Assembly (NCBI GenBank): GCA_001929475.1
Contig: LXFE01000301.1
Coordinates: 1-20,664 of the forward strand
Reading direction: 5' to 3'
Length of the DNA stretch: 20,664 nucleotides
Origin: Neolecta irregularis DAH-3
Taxonomy: Eukaryota; Ascomycota; Neolectomycetes; Neolectales; Neolectaceae
Positions within the stretch are counted from its first letter, which is position 1; the number at the start of each line of letters is the position of its first letter. The translations under genes were made by a program, and so were the position numbers. Shown piece by piece: positions 13,829 through 20,664 of this stretch. Below the pieces are notes generated by a model that was not told the DNA's origin, ran no database searches, and worked only from the letters and a program-made list of their open reading frames with translations.

Positions 13829-15359
13829 ATGCCCCCCCGCATCACCGTCCGCGGCCCGGTCGTCGAACTCGACGGAGACGAAATGACCCGCGTCATCTGG
13901 CACCACATCAAGCAAAAGGTGCCCTCCCCTCTCGCCCCGCTCACCCCAGCTCATCCTGCCCTACCTCGCTCTGAATATAAACTACTTTGATCTCTCGATC
14001 CAGAACCGCGACAAAGTACACTCATCCCCCTGCGCTCGCCCTAACCGGCAGACAGACGACCAGGTCACCATCGATGCCGCACATGCCATCCTCAAGCACA
14101 ACGTCGGCATAAAGTGCGGTGCGCTCCCTAGCCTATCCGCCTCGCCCCTCACCCTCCAGCCACAATCACCCCAGACGAATCCCGTGTCAAGGAATTCAAT
14201 CTAAAGAAAATGTGGCTGTCCCCAAATGGCACAGTATGCCCATCGTTTTTCCTCCCTGACCCCAGATCAGAAACATCATCGGCGGAACCGTCTTTAGAGA
14301 ACCAATCATCGTCTCCAGAATCCCCCGCTTCGTCCCAGGCTGGAAACTCCCCATCATTATCGGCAGGCACGCCTTTGGCGACCAGTACAGATGCAAGGAT
14401 TTCGTCACAACTGAACCAGGTCTTTTCGAAGTCGTCTTTACCCCTACATCCGGCAAGCCCCAAAGAACAAAAGTATTCGATTTTCAGGTTTTTTATTTTA
14501 TTTTCCCCATGCTCACCAGCAGGGCCCCGGAATTGGTCTCGCAATGTACAACACGGATCACTCCATCAAAGGCTTTGCCCAGAGTTCCTTTGAATTCGCC
14601 CTTCAAAGACGCATGCCTTTGGTATTCTGCTTGTTTCCCTCGTTAATACCAGTATCTTTCCACAAAAAACACAATCCTGAAAGCCTATGACGGCCGCTTC
14701 AAAGATATATTTGCAAATTTATACCAAGAGCGCTACCGCGAACGCTTCGAGGAAAACAATATATGGTACGAACATCGTCTCATCGACGACATGGTCGCCC
14801 AAGCAATCAAATCAAAAGGCGGCTTTGTTTGGGCTTGCAAAAATTATGACGGGTACTAGTCTTTGTACACTCATTTAACAGCAGTGACGTTCAATCCGAT
14901 ATAATTGCACAAGGTTTCCTTCTTTGCCTTTACCACTGATTCCAAGGATACGGCTCCCTGGGTATGATGACCTCCGTTTTGATGCACCCAGACGGAAAAA
15001 CCATCGAATCTGAAGCTGCTCACGGCACAGTCACCAGACACTTTCGTCAACATCAACAAGGAAAACGTTTGTCAATACTACTTTTTCTCCTCTCACAATC
15101 AGTCACCTCTACAAATTCAGTAGCGTCCATATATGCATGGACTCGCGGCCTTGCACATCGAGCTAAACTCGATGATAACAATGAACTCTTCGCATTCGCA
15201 CAGTCGCTAGAGAGCGCCTGCATACAAACCATCAACGATGATGGTATCATGACAAAAGACCTCGCCATCTCCTGCGGCAACGATCAAAAATGGGTAAACA
15301 CATTCGAATTCATGGACGCTGTAGAAAATCGCCTAAAAAGGAACTTGCCCAAATTGTGA
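13829..15359 (+). CDS. IDP: NADP-dependent isocitrate dehydrogenase, probably cytosolic
   Basis: Ten exons: 13829-13918, 13950-14015, 14052-14118, 14160-14233, 14266-14487, 14523-14621, 14653-14852, 14885-14913, 14947-15066, 15103-15359; 407 residues. It oxidises isocitrate to 2-oxoglutarate and CO2 with NADP. Family hallmarks in order: [13 protein letters not shown] near the N-terminus, [20 protein letters not shown] (substrate-binding Ser/Asn), [18 protein letters not shown] (metal-binding Asp), [26 protein letters not shown] and [13 protein letters not shown]. The start [10 protein letters not shown] leaves no presequence, so a cytosolic form is likely; no in-frame upstream ATG lies close by. 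Introns are 31-41 nt. Introns 5 and 7 have tandem acceptors (CAGCAG at 14517-14522, ACAGCAG at 14878-14884). Exons 1-3 are markedly more G/C-rich than exons 6-10. It shares a promoter region with C1-THF synthase. Confidence 0.95.
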
Positions 15360-15431
15360 TGCGTAAATATTTAACCCTGATCGAAAAAGAATATATCTGA
15401 AATGTAAACTGCATAACAATACACTGCATTA
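15360..15431. other. Convergent intergenic spacer IDP/MBF1
   Basis: Only 72 bp lie between the two facing stop codons, so the 3' untranslated regions probably overlap. AAAAAGAATATAT near 15384 may contribute to 3' end formation; this is a guess. Confidence 0.35.
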
Positions 15432-15959
15432 CTACTTCTTTTTAAACAGTTGCTCCCCTATATCTTTCCCACGAAGTTTGATTTCAAGCACTCTCTCGAG
15501 TTTTCCAAGAACAATTTGATTCGGAATAGCCCGACCGCCCTCGTAATCATTGATAACACTTGGTTTCTCAGATACCTAAAACAACAATCAGCCCATCAAT
15601 CCTTGAAAAGCACAAGTTCAAACCCTCGTCGCTAGATCCTTTTGCGTCCATCCTTTCACACCACGTTGTTGAGCCATAAATTTACCAATTTGAGAACTAA
15701 CTTTCTCAGGCGGTCTAATTTCATTCTCTCTATCGACTTTGGCCATCTTTTGCCCTTCAGTATCTTTATGAGCCTAAGCAACTCAGCCAATCAACTCTAC
15801 AGGAATAAGAACCTTATTTGTGCGGGCATCGTATTTTTTCTCAGTACCAACCACTGAACCACTCCTCATCGCAGCATTAATCTCAGCAGCACTCTTGGCA
15901 ACTGCTGTTCGTCCATTTTGAGCTCGCTTTCCGATTATTACAGGCGTTTCGTCAATCAT
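15432..15959 (-). CDS. MBF1: Multiprotein bridging factor 1 (transcriptional coactivator)
   Basis: Three exons: 15959-15813, 15773-15624, 15575-15432; 146 residues, the usual MBF1 length. MBF1 bridges bZIP activators and TBP, and in yeast it also helps suppress frameshifting at stalled ribosomes. The N-terminal MBF1 domain shows [26 protein letters not shown] and VGTEKKYDA. The Cro/C1-type helix-turn-helix domain shows [20 protein letters not shown] and [20 protein letters not shown], ending in a basic tail. I chose the start at 15959 because [12 protein letters not shown] aligns with other MBF1 N-termini; an in-frame ATG at 16049 adds 30 unconserved residues. Introns are 39 nt (15774-15812) and 48 nt (15576-15623). 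Confidence 0.94.
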
Positions 15960-16757
15960 TTCTAGTAGTCCTAGTGGGGGGTTGTGTTTGTCAGCTGCTA
16001 GCTTGTTATTCCTGCCACACCTATTGAACTTGTCCGCATATGGAGACACGTGATTTGATATTACTCAGCAGGTTTCTCCGTTCTTCTATTCTGATGAAAC
16101 TCGGTGAAATTTATGCCTCGTTGCCAAGTTTTCAATTTATAGTGGTTTGTCATCCAGTAACATCACATTTGAGTTTACAAGGTGCGCAATTTAAAAGATA
16201 GCGGTAGAAAATTATGATACTAAATTACCAATTCAAATATAGATGTGTCGGGGTAAATTATTACAGTTTACGCATCGAATTCATATTTCATACAAAGGTT
16301 TTTCGGGTCATCTGATTTGATTGAATTTTCATTAAAGTTTGTACTTTGTAACCATATTAATGATGATTGATATCTTAAGGATTTTATCGCATTGAGTTGG
16401 GGTTACATGCATGACTGGAGACTTGGGTTCGGGGGAAACAGAATGGCGTGTTTCGATTAAGAGTGTTTGTGAGATGACGAGGCAGGCAAGTTGAACTTGT
16501 GATTAAACAAAGGAATATCAAATATGATTTGACGGTTATTGCACACACTTTGAGAAGTTTTGGTCTGGGTTTCTTGACTCTAAAAGATACTCTATAAAAA
16601 GAATATTGGGAAAATACTGGACTGAGAGAACAATTCTATTTGATGGTTCATTTTCTCAAAGTCTATCTCGAATGCTTGAAACAAAGGTTAACAGGGAAGC
16701 TGTAGATTCCGCCGAGCTCCAGTTTCCCCGCACCACACCGTCTTCTCGCAGATCTTT
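15960..16757. promoter_or_regulatory. Divergent intergenic region MBF1/DUG1 with E-box and TATA-like element
   Basis: About 800 bp without a supported gene. A perfect E-box CACGTG lies at 16047-16052, about 90 bp upstream of the MBF1 start. A TATA-like TATAAAAA lies at 16593-16600, about 160 bp upstream of the DUG1 start. The centre is A/T-rich and I see no RNA gene or repeat there. Confidence 0.45.
16047..16052. promoter_or_regulatory. E-box CACGTG upstream of MBF1
   Basis: A perfect CACGTG lies about 90 bp upstream of the MBF1 start, in GGAGACACGTGATTTG. It is a candidate bHLH-factor site. No experimental support is visible in sequence. Confidence 0.4.
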
Positions 16758-18668
16758 ATGGATAAATTCTTTGCTGCGTATAAATCTGGCCCATATGAGT
16801 AACAGGTTTGATTCTACAGCGTCGATGCATCGCAAGATACTTTTATCAAACGATTGGCGAACGCCGTCGCTATACCTTCAGTTTCTGCTGACATCGAACA
16901 TCGCCCAGAGGTACTTTGCACGTTTTAGCATCAATAGTTGATCAAATCTGGTGTTCCGAATGTCCAAATTTCTTATTAAAGAACTCGAGGCTATAGGTGT
17001 CAAGTATGCAATGACCTATCTGAATACATCTCATTGAATGAGAGTTGAACAGCGACATCCGGGAAAACAAAAATTGAATGGCACTGAAATCGATTTGCCA
17101 CCTGTCATACTCGGCTCTTATGGGAATGATCCTGCAAAGAAGACTCTGCTTGTATACGGCCATTAGTACGTGTCTTTGATCGACGTTGACTTATCATCAG
17201 TGACGTACAACCTGTGAGATTTATTTGTATCTAGCAGAACATATTTAATCAACATAGGCTCTCCTCGAGGATGGATGGCATTCTGATCCGTTCAAACTCG
17301 TTAGAAACGACAAAGATCAATTAGTGGGACGAGGGTCTAGTGACGATAAAGGTCCTGTCCTCGGATGGATCAACGCGCTCGAGGCTTACAAAATAGCCGG
17401 AATTGAGGTTCCGGTAAATGTAAAATTCTGCTTTGAGGGTATGGAAGAATCAGGATCTGAAGGACTGGACGATATCATTCATAAAGAAGCAAAGAAATAT
17501 TTCTCAAATGTTGACTGCTTTTGCATTAGGCAAGTTCCAGTTTCACCATTTGCTCATGATATAGTGATAATTATTGGCTCGGAACCACGAAACCCTGCTT
17601 GACTTAGTAATCTCATTTTATAAAGTTCAACTAATGGAGAGCGGTTTACGTGGGGTAAGTTACTTCGAAATCACTGTAGCAGGTACCTTTGTCTGTCGCT
17701 TTTCCCTTATTTTCAAGGACCTGGCAAGGACTTGCACAGTGGTTTATTCGGTGGAACACTTTATGAACCAATGACAGATCTGGTCCATGTATTACATTCT
17801 CTTTTGACATTCAGTTGATTTCATTAAGTTAATGGGTTCCCTTGTTCAACCAAATGGGACAATCAATATTCCTGGAATCATGGACCAAGTGGCTCCGTTG
17901 ACCAGTATTCCAAGATTTTCTCAAATAATTGACCTGTAAGTGGATGAAGAAAAACTTTATGGCAATCTCTCTTTCACCATGCAAGAGTTGTATAATGCCC
18001 TTGGAAGCACCACTTCCATTCACGAAAATGATAAAGATACACTGATGCACAAGTGGAGATATCCATCTTTATCTTTACATGGGATTGAAGGTATATTCGG
18101 ATTAGTTAATTTCCCTAAATTACAAGGTGCATTCTCTGCTTCCGGAAGCAAAACAGTCATTCCCGCAAAAGTAAAAGGCAAATTCTCGATCAGATCTGTT
18201 CCAGATATGGATCCTGAGCAAGTAACGAAGCTAGTCCAGAATTATCTTTCATCCGTTTTTGCGAATCTCAAGTCGAAGAACGAATTCAACGTTATTTGTT
18301 TACACGGCGGAAAACCGTGGACTACGTCGGTTGATCACTACAACTTTGTTGCTGCTTCCAAGGCCATTGAAGAGGTTTTTGGCGTCAAACCCGATTTCAC
18401 ACGAGAAGGTCTACTATCTTTGAATTAGTCCATTGCATATGATTGACTATAACAGGTGGCTCGATTCCTGTCACATTGACATTCCAAGAAGCATTAGATT
18501 GTAGTGTTCTTTTACTACCGATGGGACGTGCAGATGATGGAGCACATTCCATACAGGAAAAGTTGGATGTTTCCAATTACATCTCTGGTATGTCACACGG
18601 ACTGACCTGGTTAATGAGAAGGAACCAAAATGTTTGGGGCTTATCTCTACCAACTTTCCAAGGTTTAA
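16758..18668 (+). CDS. DUG1: M20 metallodipeptidase, DUG1/CNDP2 family (Cys-Gly dipeptidase)
   Basis: Fourteen exons: 16758-16777, 16820-16910, 16951-17003, 17043-17165, 17201-17213, 17258-17529, 17565-17606, 17642-17682, 17718-17788, 17829-17904, 17941-18090, 18127-18408, 18456-18587, 18622-18668; 470 residues. The family hydrolyses dipeptides, notably Cys-Gly in cytosolic glutathione breakdown. All di-metal site residues are visible: H95 in VYGHYDVQP, D130 in RGSSDDKG, catalytic E163 and bridging E164 in [13 protein letters not shown]192 in CISDNYWLG, and H441 in [19 protein letters not shown] and [14 protein letters not shown] are also conserved. Exon 5 is a 13-nt microexon. Intron 6 has a GC donor (17530). 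Intron 2 (16911-16950) keeps the frame only if it ends in TG instead of AG, so that junction is uncertain. Introns are otherwise 34-47 nt. Confidence 0.92.
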
Positions 18669-18767
18669 GGCCATTCTTAGTATATGTCTATTATCATAGT
18701 TTTTATAGAGAATAGATGAAGAATTTTGAAATATACACAATATATGAGAACGCCTTACAGTTTACCA
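18669..18767. other. Convergent intergenic spacer DUG1/WKF gene
   Basis: Ninety-nine A/T-rich bases lie between two facing stop codons. Both transcripts must end in or beyond it. Confidence 0.35.
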
Positions 18768-19595
18768 TTAATTCAGTTCATCTGACTGAGTAGATGTGCT
18801 ATCTGAATTGGACGAATTATTTGCGACCAAATTATCATCACTGCTAGAATCATTATCTTCTGATACTGACGAGTTTTCTTCAGCACCATTGCTGCTTCCG
18901 GAGCACGATGAAGATTCCGAATTTGAAGAGGTCTGAGACTTTTGCTTTTTACCCAGAGAATGGAGAATACGATTCGCTCGTAACAGTCGTGCCTCAAGAT
19001 CGCTTCGTTCAAGTTCTTCAACCTCGTCTGCTTTAGTGTTTTTGATGACAATGTAAGCTTCTTTGGACAATCTTTCCTTGGAGGCGTCTGTTGCAGATTT
19101 GATATATAAAATCAACGCAGCTTCATATTCGGGTGTTATCCTTTTAGGATCAAAGGTATGTCGGAATATCCAATTCTGTCGAGCTTTCTGGAATTTCCAT
19201 TTCGCACGGTCATCATTAAAGATTTTCAGATACTGGAGTGCAGCTTTCTCTGATTCTTCAGCTGCAGACGTAAATTTAATCTTCTTCTGCGGTTTGTTCT
19301 TCTTGGAGGAATTTTCCATCTCTTTGGCAGCATTCGGGTTAACAATCTTCTTTAATACGCTCTTAGGCCATGATCTAGTTGTCCCGTTTTCTCGCGCAGA
19401 ACTGGGATCTAATGTATGTTCGCCTCCCCCTAAACGTTTCTTATTTGGAAATGTTTGTGTGTCAACACCAGACCTCGGGCGCTTTTTCAAACTAGAGCCT
19501 TGGGAATTTGTATGCTGGGTTTCTTTGCGATTAACTGATGGCTGGGGATCTTTGAGTTTCAAGAGACGTTTCCACTTTGGGGTATGTGAAGTCAT
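18768..19595 (-). CDS. WKF-domain protein, Rbp95/C7orf50-like (probable nucleolar pre-60S factor)
   Basis: A single uninterrupted 275-codon frame, the only intronless gene in the window. Residues 1-110 are basic and Ser/Lys-rich, with several likely nuclear import motifs (KKRPRSG, NKKRL, KKNKPQKKIK). The recognisable core (about 116-165) is ALQYLKIFNDDRAKWKFQKA followed by RQNWIFRHTFD and ITPEYEAALILYI. This is the WKF domain (formerly DUF2373) of human C7orf50 and yeast Rbp95, an early 60S ribosome-assembly factor that contacts pre-rRNA. The last 60 residues are a Ser/Asp/Glu/Asn-rich acidic tail, likely phosphorylated. The family call rests on the WKF core and is fairly secure; the ribosomal role is transferred from relatives. 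An E-box lies 40 bp upstream. Confidence 0.85.
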   Translation of the reverse strand: MTSHTPKWKRLLKLKDPQPSVNRKETQHTNSQGSSLKKRPRSGVDTQTFPNKKRLGGGEHTLDPSSARENGTTRSWPKSVLKKIVNPNAAKEMENSSKKNKPQKKIKFTSAAEESEKAALQYLKIFNDDRAKWKFQKARQNWIFRHTFDPKRITPEYEAALILYIKSATDASKERLSKEAYIVIKNTKADEVEELERSDLEARLLRANRILHSLGKKQKSQTSSNSESSSCSGSSNGAEENSSVSEDNDSSSDDNLVANNSSNSDSTSTQSDELN

Positions 19596-19634
19596 TGCGA
19601 CCGTTGGGCTTCTCCAGGAAATTTTATATTATAT

Positions 19635-19640
19635 CACGTG
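19635..19640. promoter_or_regulatory. E-box CACGTG upstream of the WKF gene
   Basis: A perfect palindromic CACGTG lies 40 bp upstream of the WKF start codon, within ATATCACGTGTATG. Such sites bind bHLH factors in fungi. A second one lies upstream of MBF1 (16047-16052). Function is inferred from position only. Confidence 0.4.
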
Positions 19641-20140
19641 TATGACGATGTATGAAAAGGATTGGGGCCTCAAAATCCACATTCCGGTATCGACAGTAAT
19701 TGAGAATGCATAGATACCCACTGCAATTGCAATCAGTGGCAATAGAAATCAAGTGAAACAAGTTTGTGAGACCATTGAGAATTTCTATAGCGACCTCGAA
19801 ACAACAACAATTTTAGCAGAAATTCGCATACCAACCCTAACATAAGTTTACTGTTGGCGAAAAAGTAAATGAGGTCAAGAGATACTGGCCGAGAGGGATT
19901 TCTCTGTCATAGTTCCACCTGTTAAACTCGATTGTTGTCTGTGGACCCCCAGCTCGGTATTGGCATCAGCACGGTGAAAGACTGTCACATTGACCACACT
20001 CAATATTTGATACATGAAAGGATTTTCTGTAAGGAGCCTGTAACCCCATAACTGAAGAATCCTGTCACATTCTTTTGAATGATTTATGATTGATACTTGG
20101 GCGCAGAGGCGCGTTACTCAGAGGGTGAAGTCAATAGCGA

Positions 20141-20208
20141 ATATGTAAGCTTAACTCCAGAAGTTACATATAAGACCGGGATATATTTCTAGCCTAAGTG
20201 TTGTAACT
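20141..20208 (+). repeat. Dispersed repeat B, right copy
   Basis: It aligns with the reverse complement of 1-65 through the shared words TGTAAGCT, AGAAGT, ATAAGACC, GATATA and CTAGCCTAAGT. Confidence 0.55.
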
Positions 20209-20292
20209 CAGGCTAGGTATAACCATATACTCCGCTTCTTATTCTACCAACGCCTGGTTACTGTATTGGCAAGGTATACCGATTTGGGTATA

Positions 20293-20422
20293 TACTTAGG
20301 GTGGGTTTGGTGCGCGCTACATTTCGTAAAATGTGGCTTTAAAAAATTCGTATTTTAGGCGAGCGTTGGTGCGCTTGAAGCACGCAGGGTGTAGCTAGAT
20401 GTTGCAAGTGTTCATAGGATTA
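20293..20422 (+). repeat. Dispersed repeat A, right copy
   Basis: It aligns with the reverse complement of 641-760. It contains a perfect short hairpin-capable inverted repeat ACATTT-CGTA-AAATGT, not preserved in the left copy. It begins near GGGTGGGTTTGG and ends near TAGGATT. Confidence 0.6.
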
Positions 20423-20649
20423 TAGGTTGTTGATTGGTGAGCGCGGTCGTATTGGCTTTCAGTCTCTTTGGCCGTCAAGACTTAGAAACGGAAATAACGT
20501 AATACAATTGGCTAAACTATAGAGAAGAAAGACAGCCCATATTTATAGATACCAGCAGCAGGCTGGTAACAAACGGAAAGAGCAGAGCGACAAAATAAGA
20601 GAACGCGAAAACAGGAAATTACAGAGGTAGAAAACCCGGGAGCGGTCAA

Positions 20650-20664
20650 ATGGCTGCACAGCAG
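20650..20664 (+). CDS. Possible start of a next gene, cut by the window edge
   Basis: An ATG at 20650 opens a frame reading MAAQQ to the last base. Upstream are CCAAT-type motifs, a TATA-like element and a purine-rich leader. Nothing can be said about the product; the call rests on promoter-like context only. Confidence 0.25.

Larger units (their letters stand above)
19596..20649. other. Right flank: WKF promoter, repeat fragments and a probable promoter for the next gene
   Basis: No protein-coding gene is supported in these 1054 bp. After the WKF promoter comes A/T-rich sequence with no assignable content up to about 20140. Repeat copies B (20141-20208) and A (20293-20422) follow. Beyond these, three ATTGG motifs (CCAAT boxes in reverse) lie at 20433, 20451 and 20507, and TATTTATAG lies near 20539, followed by a purine-rich stretch up to an ATG at 20650. 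This looks like a plus-strand promoter. Confidence 0.45.

Noticed and set aside
16380-16450. Possible tRNA gene (B-box-like GGGTTCGGGGG)
   Set aside because: No matching A box, no cloverleaf stems and no CCA-side acceptor stem could be formed.
16606-16941. 111-codon frame upstream and across the DUG1 start
   Set aside because: It reads exons 1 and 2 of DUG1 in a wrong frame and through intron 1; the spliced frame has the conserved M20 N-terminus.
19063-19713. 216-codon plus-strand frame
   Set aside because: Antisense shadow of the WKF-domain gene, whose minus-strand product has a recognisable domain and composition.

Overview
The window is fungal nuclear DNA. It carries eight recognisable protein-coding genes, seven of them broken up by very short GT-AG introns. 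I place it in the fungi because it has a fungus-specific FLC/TRP-like membrane protein, a Prp24 with N-terminal HAT repeats plus four RRMs (unlike the short budding-yeast form), a DUG1-type dipeptidase and a trifunctional C1-THF synthase. The dense tiny introns argue against Saccharomycotina. A Taphrinomycotina-like or other intron-rich lineage would fit, but the sequence alone does not settle it.

Layout, left to right: an unassigned left flank with dispersed-repeat fragments (1-1093); FLC-like protein (1094-3562, minus); a divergent promoter; HAS1 RNA helicase (3925-5869, plus); PRP24/SART3 splicing factor (6032-9752, minus); C1-tetrahydrofolate synthase (9933-13519, minus); a divergent promoter with a pyrimidine-rich minisatellite; NADP-isocitrate dehydrogenase (13829-15359, plus); MBF1 coactivator (15432-15959, minus); DUG1/CNDP2-type dipeptidase (16758-18668, plus); a WKF-domain Rbp95/C7orf50-like protein (18768-19595, minus); and a right flank with repeat fragments related to the left flank, plus a possible next gene starting at the last bases. 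Neighbours nearly always alternate in strand, and convergent gaps are only 72-162 bp.

I rebuilt all the spliced reading frames by hand. They close without frameshift into proteins of family-typical length (FLC 776, HAS1 584, PRP24 1048, C1-THF synthase 936, IDP 407, MBF1 146, DUG1 470, WKF 275 residues). This needs 64 introns, of which 63 are only 28-48 nt long. Most are GT-AG; four look GC-AG, one looks GA-AG and one looks GT-TG.

The most striking object is the remaining intron, intron 2 of the C1-THF synthase gene (12945-13250, 306 nt). It is eight head-to-tail copies of a complete mini-intron. Each copy starts with a 5' splice site (GTACTC or GTTCTC type) and ends with a branch-point-like CTAAC directly followed by a CAG acceptor, so every copy junction is CAG|GT with no exon between. 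Unit length (37-43 nt) matches the ordinary introns here. This looks like an intron that multiplied in place.

Functionally the genes are housekeeping. HAS1 and the WKF protein belong to ribosome biogenesis and PRP24 to U4/U6 snRNP recycling. C1-THF synthase and NADP-IDH, which share one promoter region, both make NADPH. DUG1 acts in glutathione/dipeptide breakdown, MBF1 in transcription, and the FLC-like protein in membrane transport or calcium/cell-wall homeostasis.
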